A stretch of DNA of 64,000 bases. It comes from CBDCKN01 sp965219035 (GTDB taxonomy: Bacteria > Gemmatimonadota > Gemmatimonadetes > Longimicrobiales > Gaopeijiaceae). The position numbers and the translations under genes are program-made. Shown piece after piece: positions 50,236 to 58,352 of this stretch. Numbering within the stretch: position 1 is the stretch's first letter; every line of letters begins with the position of its first letter. Where the stretch lies: the NCBI GenBank assembly GCA_965219035.1, contig CBDCMR010000004.1, positions 682,001-746,000 of the forward strand. The letters run 5' to 3'. The notes beneath the pieces are model-generated. The model had not been told where the DNA came from. It did not search any database and saw nothing but the letters and a program-made list of their open reading frames with translations.

Positions 50236-50737
50236 GATGGCCTCCGGTGGACGAAACTACCCAATGACCTCGAAAATCAGGAGCCTCGGCGGTCTCGTCG
50301 TCGGGCGGCCCGATACGTCACAGTGGTAAAGGCAAGAAACGGGCCGGGGGGAGGCTTTGAAGATATGGCTAGATCGTCCGATCTTCAGGGCCGAGAGTGC
50401 AGTTGTAAAGCGACAGGGTGTGGGTCTCTCGCCACAACGGCCAGTCCCATTGTATTCCCCACGGAAACGGCCACCCCCATCGTTCGGAGGTGGCCGTCTT
50501 GTCGTTCAGGAAGCGACCAGAACTGTCCTCTAAGCCACGAGGACGCTCCAGCCTACCCCAGGGGGGGATACCGAACACAGCCCTAAGACGCTCAGAACCG
50601 GTTTGCCGTTCGGATGGCGGCCCATGAATCCGCATGAACCGGCAACTCAAAGAGACCATCTGGGGCACATGACGCAGGTTGGGTCTACCGCGACAAGTGG
50701 ATCCGTCTTCTTCGACCGGAATGGGCTACTCTATTAG
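50236..50737. other. 500-base intergenic stretch with one strong hairpin
   Basis: No gene is recognised. A 9-bp perfect stem ACGGCCACC/GGTGGCCGT (50467-50475 with 50489-50497), followed by CTT on the forward strand and TTTCC on the reverse, may act as a weak terminator for the leftward PQQ gene. Confidence 0.4.
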
Positions 50738-52735
50738 TCATGGCAGGCTGAGAGCGATCAGCTCCGCGTCGGCGTCCACGCCTCCGCTGGCGAACACGAT
50801 ATATTGCTTCCCGCCGGCCATATAGGTCATCGGCGCGCCCATGACGCTGCTAGGGATTTCGATGGTAGCCAACAACTCCCCGGTGGCTTTGTCGTAGACG
50901 TAGAGGCCCCATGCACGATTCGTGAGTTCACCAGCGTGTTCCTGGCCGACATCCCAGCCTAGTGGCCCGAATCGCCTAGTGTTGGGCGCCTCCTGGCCTA
51001 CGAACAAGAGCGTCTTGGTGAGCAACGGCGCACCGCGCTGGTGCCAACCGAGCCGAGGCAAGTCGAGTCCGGCCAGCGCGGGATGGTCGCGGGGCCCCTC
51101 CCCGAGCGGCTCGACCCACTCGATCTCACCGGTGTTCATGTCGTAGGCGGTGACGCGCCCGTACGGTGGCTTGATCCACGGAAGGCCTTGCGGACCGAAG
51201 GCCAGCGATTGCGCTCTGACCGAATCCTGCTGAGATGGCTCCTCGCTCGGCGCGAGCTGCATGATCGCCGGCCAGGTGATGGAGGGTACATAAAGCATCC
51301 CGGTTTCGGGATCGTAGGCCGCGCCGTGCCAGTTGGCGCCGCCCAACACTCCCGGCAGATACGCGGCCAACCCCAGAATCGGAGGCTCAAAGAAATCGAG
51401 CAATCGCACGCCTTCGAGCGCCTGGATCGCTTGCGCGCGGAGCTCAGGAGTGAAATCGATCAGGTCGTCTACACTGGAGCCTTGTCGCTCGAAGGGCGCC
51501 GGCTTGGTCGGAAATGGCTGCGTCGGAGAGGCCCGCTCCCCGGGAACGGTGGAAGCCGGTACTCGACGCTCCTCGATCGGCCACACGGGTTCACCCGTGA
51601 CACGATCCAAGACATAGACGAAACCCTGCTTGCTGACTTGAGCAACAGCCTTGATGCGGCGCCCGTCAACGGAGATGTCGACCAGGATCGGTGCCGACCC
51701 GAAGTCGTAGTCCCAAAGGCCGTGATGCACCGCTTGAAAGTGCCACACACGCTTACCGCTTCGGTAATCCACCGCAACGAGGCTCTCGGCGAAGAGGTTG
51801 TCACCGGGGCGGTGGCCACCATAAAAATCGTTGGTCGGTGTGCTCGTGGGCAGATAGACGAGCCCGAGATCTTCGTCTGCGCTCATGGTCGTCCAGACAT
51901 TGGTGTGTCCCGCGGTCTCCCACGAGCCTTGCTCCCAGGTTTCGTTGCCGAACTCCCCCTCCTGAGGGATAGTGACGAAATCCCAAAGGTGCTCGCCTGT
52001 GCGGGCGTCCCAAGCACGAACGTCGCCGGGAGCGGGCAGACTGGTCTCGAAATCGGTTATCGACGACCCCGTGATGATGATGTCGTCGACCACAAGCGGT
52101 GGAGAACTGATCGCTATGTGATTCCGATCGACGGGGCGCCGGAGTCCGGCCAACAGGTCCACGAACCCGTCGTCACCGAAATTGCCGATCGGCTCGCCGG
52201 TAGCCAAGTCCAATGCTACCAGCCGAGCATCGGACGTGCCCAGCACGATGCGAGCGCGGCCATCTCCCGCCCAATAGCTGACACCGCGGTGGATGAACGT
52301 GCCGAACGAGGGGTCGGCGGCGGCGTAGCTTCGGGGATCGAAGGTCCAGAGCGTCTCGCCGGTCGTCGGGTCGATCGCGGCTACCTGGCTCGCCGTCGTG
52401 CTGGCATACAACACACCGTCGACGACGAGGGGAGTAGTCTCGTAGATGGATTGGAAAGCACCCGACTCCTTCGGTGCGAGGTCGCTGGCCGGCGACCGCC
52501 AGCGCCATGCGACCTGTACTTGGTCGACGTTGTCCCGGTCGATCTGGTCGAGGCTCGAGTACTTACGGCTGAAAAGGTCGCCCCCGTACACGGGCCACTC
52601 AGGCCCGGCTGTGGGCGGGCCGGTACGCTGGGAGCTCGGCGGCGCGTCAGAGCAGGTAGAGAGAACGACAACCGTACCGAACGCGAAACACAGTTTCTGT
52701 GATCGACGTTGCGTCGAACACGGTGATTGCCTCAA
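50738..52735 (-). CDS. PQQ-dependent dehydrogenase-like lipoprotein
   Basis: A 665-residue eight-bladed propeller enzyme of the quinoprotein glucose/alcohol dehydrogenase group: EWPVYGGDLFSRKYSSLDQI, VAWRWRSP, TTPLVVDGVLYASTTASQVAAIDPTTGETLW, IAISSPPLVVDDIIITGSSI, VWTTMSADEDLGLVYLPTSTPTNDFYGG, HFQAVHHGLWDYDFGSAPILVDI and GGANWHGAAYDPETGMLYVP. A lipobox-like LSTC lies near residue 28. The first 13 codons overlap, on the opposite strand, a YVTN-propeller frame and do not look like a leader, so the original start was probably lost and the TTG at 52735 is a substitute. The substrate is an alcohol or sugar by family analogy. Confidence 0.82.
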   Translation of the reverse strand: MRQSPCSTQRRSQKLCFAFGTVVVLSTCSDAPPSSQRTGPPTAGPEWPVYGGDLFSRKYSSLDQIDRDNVDQVQVAWRWRSPASDLAPKESGAFQSIYETTPLVVDGVLYASTTASQVAAIDPTTGETLWTFDPRSYAAADPSFGTFIHRGVSYWAGDGRARIVLGTSDARLVALDLATGEPIGNFGDDGFVDLLAGLRRPVDRNHIAISSPPLVVDDIIITGSSITDFETSLPAPGDVRAWDARTGEHLWDFVTIPQEGEFGNETWEQGSWETAGHTNVWTTMSADEDLGLVYLPTSTPTNDFYGGHRPGDNLFAESLVAVDYRSGKRVWHFQAVHHGLWDYDFGSAPILVDISVDGRRIKAVAQVSKQGFVYVLDRVTGEPVWPIEERRVPASTVPGERASPTQPFPTKPAPFERQGSSVDDLIDFTPELRAQAIQALEGVRLLDFFEPPILGLAAYLPGVLGGANWHGAAYDPETGMLYVPSITWPAIMQLAPSEEPSQQDSVRAQSLAFGPQGLPWIKPPYGRVTAYDMNTGEIEWVEPLGEGPRDHPALAGLDLPRLGWHQRGAPLLTKTLLFVGQEAPNTRRFGPLGWDVGQEHAGELTNRAWGLYVYDKATGELLATIEIPSSVMGAPMTYMAGGKQYIVFASGGVDADAELIALSLP

Positions 52736-52908
52736 TACCTGTAGATGATGGACCCCTCGGCGTCGCGATTACGCCGGATGGAGCCATCGCCTACGTGACC
52801 AACGTCCGAGGGGACTACGTTTCTCTGATCGACTGCGCCACGAACACTCTGATTGGCGTGCCAATCGGAGTAGATCGCAGTCCAATAGCTGTGGCGATCA
52901 CTCGGTAA
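52699..52908 (+). pseudogene. Remnant of a YVTN/NHL-type beta-propeller protein
   Basis: The frame encodes DVASNTVIASIPVDDGPLGVAITPDGAIAYVTNVRGDYVSLIDCATNTLIGVPIGVDRSPIAVAIT: two 40-residue YVTN repeats and nothing else. A normal protein has seven or more. It ends at a stop, so this is the C-terminal tail. The first 37 bases overlap the 5' end of the PQQ gene on the opposite strand, showing a head-to-head junction near 52698. Confidence 0.75.
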
Positions 52909-53187
52909 TCAGCGTTTCCGTGGAGGAGGCTTGACACCAAGGGCCTAGCCACTCTCCTCGTCTGCCTCAGCCTGTTTGGCCGGTGGCGGAGTCAATGCCG
53001 TGGCTCATAGGATGGTGAGGAGTCCGAATAAACGATTCCTACGCTTCGGGTCAGCTAGTGGGCCGAGTTCTAAACCTGGACGGCCATCCAATTAACGGCG
53101 CCACCGTCGAAGGCAGGTCGCCTGCTTAGCTTCCGGTCGACATCTTGGTCGCGCGGCAGAAACTGCGCGCGACGCTAGGAGGTCCGT
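52909..53187. other. Intergenic, no gene seen
   Basis: The right border of the decayed accessory stretch. It presumably carries the promoter of the following operon. Confidence 0.4.
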
Positions 53188-54165
53188 ATCACGCCGTCCG
53201 TTTCGCCATCGAGGGATCCGAGCCGACGCCGGTTCCTCCAGCACTCCGCGTCGTGTGGCGCCCACTTCCTGCTGGCATCGAACTTCGCTCCCTCCTTCGT
53301 GCGAGAGGCTTTCGCGGGGTCGCCCAGAGGCGTGGTCCGGGCCGTGGAGCCGTGGGGTCGCATCGAGGAGATCGCCGAGGGCGTCTGGGTGGTGGTTTCG
53401 ACGCCTCTGAAGGAGGGAGACTTCACGACGCTTTCCAACGGCGGCTTCATCGTGGGCCGCGATGGGATTCTGGCCGTGGAGGGATTGGCCAGCGTCGAGG
53501 GGGCAACGTGGGTGGGTGACGCCGCGGAGCGACTCACCGGCCGCCGGCCCACCCATGTGGTGCTCAGCCACCATCACGGTGACCACTCGGTGGGGCAGAG
53601 CGGATACCGCGCCCGGCCCGGTGAGCTGCGGGTCCTGGCCACCCACGAGACCCATCGGCTTCTCGCAGGCGAGGAGCGGGAGCGGCTGCTCCCCAACCTG
53701 ATCATCGCGGATACGGAGCGGGTCACCGAGATCGATTTGGGCGGTCGTGTGGTTCGCGTTACCGTTCGTGAGGGACACACCTCCAGTGACGTTACGGTGG
53801 AGATAGACGATCCGAGGGTCGTGTGGTGTGGCGACCTCGTCTGGAACGGCCTCTTCCCGAACTATCGTGACGCCCGCCCCACGCGCCTGATCCGCCACGT
53901 ACGTGAGATCCTCCTCGACCCTCAGGCGCTCTACGTGCCCGGTCACGGTGACACGTCCGACCTGGCCGGGCTCGCTCCTTACGTGGATCTCCTTGAGGAT
54001 GTGGGAATGGCGGCCACTCGGGCGGTGGAGGCCGGGATCCCGGTGGCCGAAGCGGCCCGAGCCTATTCGGTGCCCGAGTCCCTGGGCGAGTGGGCCATGT
54101 TCAATGCCAGGTACTACGAGGTGGCCTTCGGCGCGTGGGAGCGGGATCTCCGGGGTGGCGGATGA
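53188..54165 (+). CDS. Tat-exported MBL-fold metallohydrolase with atypical start
   Basis: The mature part has the metal motif LSHHHGDHSVG, then VREGHTSSDVTVEI, VWCGDLVWNGLFPNY and LYVPGHGDTSD, a metallo-beta-lactamase fold enzyme. Upstream of the first standard start (GTG 53299) the frame continues with SRRRFLQHSAS, a twin-arginine signal, and a hydrophobic stretch. A perfect AGGAGG (53177-53182) lies exactly five bases before an ATC codon at 53188. Either ATC is used as a rare start or an ATG has mutated. If only GTG 53299 works, the protein (288 residues) loses its export signal. The SDR gene overlaps its stop (ATGA). Confidence 0.78.
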   Translation: MTPSVSPSRDPSRRRFLQHSASCGAHFLLASNFAPSFVREAFAGSPRGVVRAVEPWGRIEEIAEGVWVVVSTPLKEGDFTTLSNGGFIVGRDGILAVEGLASVEGATWVGDAAERLTGRRPTHVVLSHHHGDHSVGQSGYRARPGELRVLATHETHRLLAGEERERLLPNLIIADTERVTEIDLGGRVVRVTVREGHTSSDVTVEIDDPRVVWCGDLVWNGLFPNYRDARPTRLIRHVREILLDPQALYVPGHGDTSDLAGLAPYVDLLEDVGMAATRAVEAGIPVAEAARAYSVPESLGEWAMFNARYYEVAFGAWERDLRGGG

Positions 54166-54929
54166 GCTCCACCGTAGCTCTGGTCACAGGTTCTTCATCC
54201 GGGATCGGTCGCGCACTGGCCCTGCACCTGGCCCAGCAGGGGTACTCCGTGGGGCTGGCGGCACGCCGTGAGGACGCTCTCCAGGCCGTGAAGGAGGAGA
54301 TCGAGGCCCGTGGTGGGAGGGCTCGGGCGTTGGCGTGCGACGTTACGGATCCGGAAGCCATGCACCGGGCCGCGCGAGCGTGCCAGGAAGCCCTGGGGCC
54401 CGTCGACCTTCTCGTGGCCAACGCCGGGGTAAGCGAGGGCACCGATACTCATCGCCTGGTGGCGGAAGATGTTGAACGCCTCATGCGGGTCAACTTTCTT
54501 GGTGCCGTCTACGCCGTGGAGGCAGTGCTCCCCGGCATGTTGGAGCGGAAGGGAGGCCATCTCGTGGCCGTGTCCAGCCTAGCGGGATTCGGAGGCCTTC
54601 CGAAGACGGCGGCATATGCGGCATCGAAAGCGGCGCTCCGGGTCTTCTTCGAGAGTCTTCGCCTCGATCTGAAGGACGATCCGGTGGACGTCACCGTGAT
54701 CTCGCCAGGGTACGTGCGCGCCTCCGAGACGTCGAGGCACGTGGACAAGAGGCCCTTCCTGGTCGAACTCGACGACGCGGTGGAGCGGATGTACGGAGCT
54801 ATCGCCACCCGTCGTCCTTCACTGCTTTTCCCTGTGCCCCTCTCTTCCGCCGTCTGGGCGGGCCAAGCGCTACCCCGCGGCCTGTACGACCGGTTGGCGG
54901 CGCGGATACGCCGGGACAGGCGGGAGTAG
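54162..54929 (+). CDS. Short-chain dehydrogenase/reductase
   Basis: A 255-residue Rossmann enzyme from ATG 54162, inside the stop of the preceding gene. The cofactor motif is TGSSSGIG (9-16). NAG is at about 87-89, and the catalytic Ser139, Tyr152 and Lys156 (VAVSSLAGFGGLPKTAAYAASKAAL) are in place. The ARRED segment after strand 2 suggests NADP preference. A C-terminal basic region includes an amphipathic helix, as in DltE/YqjQ-type SDRs. The substrate is unknown. Confidence 0.9.
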   Translation: MSSTVALVTGSSSGIGRALALHLAQQGYSVGLAARREDALQAVKEEIEARGGRARALACDVTDPEAMHRAARACQEALGPVDLLVANAGVSEGTDTHRLVAEDVERLMRVNFLGAVYAVEAVLPGMLERKGGHLVAVSSLAGFGGLPKTAAYAASKAALRVFFESLRLDLKDDPVDVTVISPGYVRASETSRHVDKRPFLVELDDAVERMYGAIATRRPSLLFPVPLSSAVWAGQALPRGLYDRLAARIRRDRRE

Positions 54930-55028
54930 GCTCTCACGACCGCGTAGTGCGGAGTAGCGGCCGGGCTACGACGGTCCGTAAGTTGCCCCGGTGGGCGCTC
55001 ATCCCAACGACCTCGAGGAGTCTGCGAT

Positions 55029-55544
55029 ATGGATTATGGAGCCAAGGCATTGCTCGATGAACGAAGAGAGGAATTGGCACGGGCGCTGGGCCGCAAGCTC
55101 ACGGTTCCGACTCCGTCCGACGGCCCTGAGCTGTCAGCCTCCGAGCGAGAACACCTCAAGGCCGGGGCCACCGACCTATACGTGAACGAGCTCGCCTGGG
55201 AGAATATCACAGACGAGGAGCAGGTCGAGGGAGAGCCCTTGTCCGAGTTGACGTTCCCCGGATTCCTCGCCTATGTCCGTGCCCTGCTCCTCGATCAGGT
55301 CATGCCCGACTCCCTGGCTCCCGCTAATCCCCGACCGGAAGTCGTAGAAGAGGTGGTGGGGTTCCTGGCCGAGCGTGTCGTGGGGCTCCAGGACCCGAAG
55401 GAGGACCCCGAAGACGAGGACGCCTTACGGACGGAGCGGGATCTGGCTCTGACCGACCGGCTCCTCGACCTGGTGCTCTTTCGTCTCCACGGGGTCGACC
55501 CGGCCGACGTAGAGGGCTTCAGGGACGGGGCGTCAGCGTCCTGA
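55029..55544 (+). CDS. Conserved hypothetical acidic protein
   Basis: A 171-residue protein, strongly acidic and helical. It starts MDYGAKALLDERREELARALGRKLTVPTP and contains LYVNELAWENITDEEQ, LTFPGFLAYVRALLLDQV and VVGFLAERVVGL. No catalytic motif is visible. The second half has a DPKEDPEDEDAL acidic turn followed by a helix ending LVLFRLHGVD. I do not recognise the family. It lies 13 bp upstream of the glycerophosphodiesterase gene, in an array that continues through tilS and hpt. Confidence 0.6.
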   Translation: MDYGAKALLDERREELARALGRKLTVPTPSDGPELSASEREHLKAGATDLYVNELAWENITDEEQVEGEPLSELTFPGFLAYVRALLLDQVMPDSLAPANPRPEVVEEVVGFLAERVVGLQDPKEDPEDEDALRTERDLALTDRLLDLVLFRLHGVDPADVEGFRDGASAS

Positions 55545-55556
55545 ATCGTCGGACCC

Positions 55557-56408
55557 GTGGCCTCACTCCAAAGGCGGCGACCAGGCCATTCCTACCTGGC
55601 TGGCAGTCCGCTCTTCATCGCCCACCGGGGCGGGGGCCACATGGCCCCGGAAAACACCATGGCGGCCTTCCGACTTGCTGTGGAAGGGTGGGGTGTCGAC
55701 ATGCTCGAAACCGACGCGCACCTGACCGCCGACGGCAAGGTCGTGCTGATCCACGACGCGACGGTGGATCGGACGTGTAATGGAACCGGGCCCATCGCCT
55801 CCATGTCGTGGCAGCAGGTGAAGGCCCTTGACGCGGGCTTCCATTTCCGAGACTTCGACGGCGAGACGTCGTTCCGGGGAAAGGGTATTCGCGTGCCCTC
55901 CCTGGAGGAGGTCCTCGACGCCTTTCCGGACACACGGGTGAACGTGGAGACGAAGTCTCCGGAGGTGGCACGCCCCCTCCTGGAGGTGATCCGCCGGCAT
56001 AACGCCGCGCATCGGGTGTTGGTGGCGGCTGAGGTGGAAGCCTGGCGCAATGACGCTCATGGCTACACGGGGCCATGGGGTGCCTCTCGGCGGAACATCG
56101 CCTGGTTCTGGTGTGCCAGCCACGCACGGATGGTGGGGACGCTGCGACCCAGGTTCGATGTCCTTCAGGTGCCCGAGCGCTGGCGTGGTCTGCGGGTGGT
56201 GACACCGAGGTTCATCTCCCAGGCCCATCGCCTCAACGTCGCCGTCCACGTATGGGTGGTGGACGACGAGGAGGATATGCGACGACTCCTCGACTGGGGT
56301 GTCGACGGCCTCCAGACCGACCGTCTCGACATCCTCGCACGGGTCCTGGCGGATGTGGCCCGCCGCCTTTTCGCCTCTCCCTCATCCGAGGTCGAAGTCG
56401 AGGGATGA
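55557..56408 (+). CDS. Glycerophosphodiester phosphodiesterase
   Basis: A 283-residue protein from GTG 55557. The GDPD motifs are FIAHRGGG (His23, Arg24), MAPENTMAAF, METDAHLTADGKVVLIHDATVDRTCNGTG (Glu51, Asp53, His66) and a C-terminal VHVWVVDDEEDMRRLLDWGVDGLQTDR. It hydrolyses glycerophosphodiesters to glycerol-3-phosphate. No signal peptide is apparent, so it is cytosolic. It overlaps tilS (ATGA). Confidence 0.93.
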   Translation: MASLQRRRPGHSYLAGSPLFIAHRGGGHMAPENTMAAFRLAVEGWGVDMLETDAHLTADGKVVLIHDATVDRTCNGTGPIASMSWQQVKALDAGFHFRDFDGETSFRGKGIRVPSLEEVLDAFPDTRVNVETKSPEVARPLLEVIRRHNAAHRVLVAAEVEAWRNDAHGYTGPWGASRRNIAWFWCASHARMVGTLRPRFDVLQVPERWRGLRVVTPRFISQAHRLNVAVHVWVVDDEEDMRRLLDWGVDGLQTDRLDILARVLADVARRLFASPSSEVEVEG

Positions 56409-57772
56409 GCCATCAGCATGCGCTGGCGCGTGACTTCGAGGAGCACGTGGCCCAGCGAGGGTGCTTCTCAGAGGGTGACAAGATCCTCGTGGCCGTGTCC
56501 GGGGGGCTGGATTCCCTCGTTCTGCTTCATCTTCTGCGATTCACACCGGGACTTCCCAGACTCCATCTGATCGTCGGGCACTTCGATCACCGTATGCGGC
56601 CCGAGAGCTCAGGCGACGCCTCGTGGGTCCGTGGAGTGGCCCAGGCTTGGGATCTTCCCTTTCGTGAGGGCGTGGCGGAGGCCGGCCTCGCCGGCGAAGA
56701 GGAGGCCCGAGAGGCCCGCTACGAATTTCTGGAAGCGGAGCATCGAGCGTTGGGAGCCCGGTGGATCGTCACTGCCCACCACGCCGACGATCAAGCGGAG
56801 ACCGTGCTCTTCCGTATCGCTCGTGGCACGGGCCTTCTCGGCCTCGCAGGCATTCCGGAGCAGAGGGCACCGGGAATCCTGAGGCCTCTGCTACGGTTCA
56901 GGCGGGATCGCCTCGCACGGTATGCGGAATCCGTAGGAATCGAGCCGCGCCTCGATCCGTCCAACGAAGATCCTGCCTTCGCCCGGAACGTGATCAGGCA
57001 CGAGGTACTGCCCCGCCTCGAGGCCGCGGTAGCCCCCGGCACTCGGGGCTCCCTGGTGCGGTTGGCGCGCATCGCCCAGAGAGAAGAGAGGGCGTGGCAG
57101 TCGATCCTCGCAAAGCTCCTGGACGACTTGATCGTGGAGGCGAGCGATGCCCGCATCGTCGTTGATCGGGTCTCCTGGCTCGCGTATGATTCGGAGGTTC
57201 ATGCCCGCGCGTTGCGGGCGCTCTCGGCCCGCCTGGGGGTACGGCTCGATGAGGCCGGAACTCGGGCGGCCGTTGCGTTTACAAGCGCGGGCGCTAGCGG
57301 TAAGGAGCACTGGATCACAGGGCTCCTCAGGTTGCACCGCGCGTTCGATCATCTCGTGCTCGAGCTCATCAAGGAGCGAGGCGACGACGGCTCGCTCGAG
57401 ATCGGCGAACCCGGAGAGGGTCGAGGGGGTTTCGTGATTAGAGGGCGGGACTGGTCGGCCACTTGGTCGCTCACCGAGGCGCTCGAGGGAACGTGGGTCG
57501 AGCGGTTCTCCCTGGCAGAGCTGGAGTTTCCCCTCCGGATGCGGGGGTGGAGCCCCGGAGACCGGGTGCGGTACTCGTACGGATCCAAGAAGCTGAAGAA
57601 GGTCTTCGGGGAGGCACGCGTACCCCTGGATGAGCGGTCTCGGGTCCCCGTCGTGGTGGACAGCTGTGGCCGCGTGCTTTGGGTTCCCGGCGTGTCTCGC
57701 TCATGCCAGCACGTCCCGGCCGAGGAGGAAAGTGCGTTCGCCATTTCGTTGTCCACATCGGAGGTTCGGTGA
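56405..57772 (+). CDS. tilS: tRNA(Ile) lysidine synthetase
   Basis: A 455-residue protein from ATG 56405. The PP-loop SGGLDS is at 32-37, followed by VGHFDHRMRPESSGD, TAHHADDQAETVLFRIARGTGLLGLAG and ILRPLLRF, then SNEDPAFARNVIRHEVLPRLE, all family-specific. The C-terminal domains (about 230-455) include the TilS_C fold ending VPVVVDSCGRVLWVPGV. It changes C34 of the CAU-anticodon tRNA-Ile to lysidine. It overlaps hpt by four bases; tilS-hpt-ftsH is a classical order. Confidence 0.96.
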   Translation: MSHQHALARDFEEHVAQRGCFSEGDKILVAVSGGLDSLVLLHLLRFTPGLPRLHLIVGHFDHRMRPESSGDASWVRGVAQAWDLPFREGVAEAGLAGEEEAREARYEFLEAEHRALGARWIVTAHHADDQAETVLFRIARGTGLLGLAGIPEQRAPGILRPLLRFRRDRLARYAESVGIEPRLDPSNEDPAFARNVIRHEVLPRLEAAVAPGTRGSLVRLARIAQREERAWQSILAKLLDDLIVEASDARIVVDRVSWLAYDSEVHARALRALSARLGVRLDEAGTRAAVAFTSAGASGKEHWITGLLRLHRAFDHLVLELIKERGDDGSLEIGEPGEGRGGFVIRGRDWSATWSLTEALEGTWVERFSLAELEFPLRMRGWSPGDRVRYSYGSKKLKKVFGEARVPLDERSRVPVVVDSCGRVLWVPGVSRSCQHVPAEEESAFAISLSTSEVR

Positions 57773-58308
57773 CTACCCAGGCGAGGTTGGGGGGACAGGT
57801 GCTGACCCGCATCGTCTACTCGGAGGAGGCGATCGCTCGGCGCGTCGAGGAGATGGGTCGAGAGATCACGGAGACCTACACCGAGGACGACAATCTGCTG
57901 GTGCTGGGCCTGCTAAAGGGCTCGTTCATATTCCTGGCCGACCTGGTGCGATCCATCGACCTGCCGCTTCATGTCGACTTTCTGGTGGCGTCGAGCTACG
58001 GCAGTAACACCATGAGCAGCGGCCGCGTACAGCTTCTCTATGATTCGGAGGCGACGCTGGAAGACCGGGCGGTGATCATCGTCGAGGACATCGTCGACAG
58101 CGGAAACACCATGAACCGCCTCGTCCCGCTGCTGGAAGAACGAGGTCCCAAGAGCCTGGAGATCTGTGCCCTTCTGCACAAGCGCATCAGCCAGCTTGCG
58201 AAGGAGCCCCGCTGGGTGGGCTTCGACGCCCCGCGGGAGTTCTTGGTGGGCTACGGGCTGGATTTCAGCGAAAACTTCCGCCACTTGCCCTATATTGCAA
58301 GCTTGTGA
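57769..58308 (+). CDS. hpt: Hypoxanthine phosphoribosyltransferase
   Basis: A 179-residue protein. GTG 57769 has GGAGG upstream. The PRPP motif is VIIVEDIVDSGNTMNRL (about 102-118) and the hood/flexible loop region is ASSYGSNTMSSGRVQL. The C-terminus VGFDAPREFLVGYGLDFSENFRHLPYI is the canonical HPRT end. It salvages hypoxanthine and guanine. It is located between tilS and ftsH as in many bacteria. Confidence 0.96.
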   Translation: MTTQARLGGQVLTRIVYSEEAIARRVEEMGREITETYTEDDNLLVLGLLKGSFIFLADLVRSIDLPLHVDFLVASSYGSNTMSSGRVQLLYDSEATLEDRAVIIVEDIVDSGNTMNRLVPLLEERGPKSLEICALLHKRISQLAKEPRWVGFDAPREFLVGYGLDFSENFRHLPYIASL

Positions 58309-58352
58309 GCGTCGGTGCGACTCAGACGCCTTTCCAGGTGTAGCAGAAACAC

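Noticed and set aside
51041..52702. Long forward frame opposite the PQQ gene
   Set aside because: The reverse frame shows clear propeller repeats; the forward one is a GC-driven shadow.
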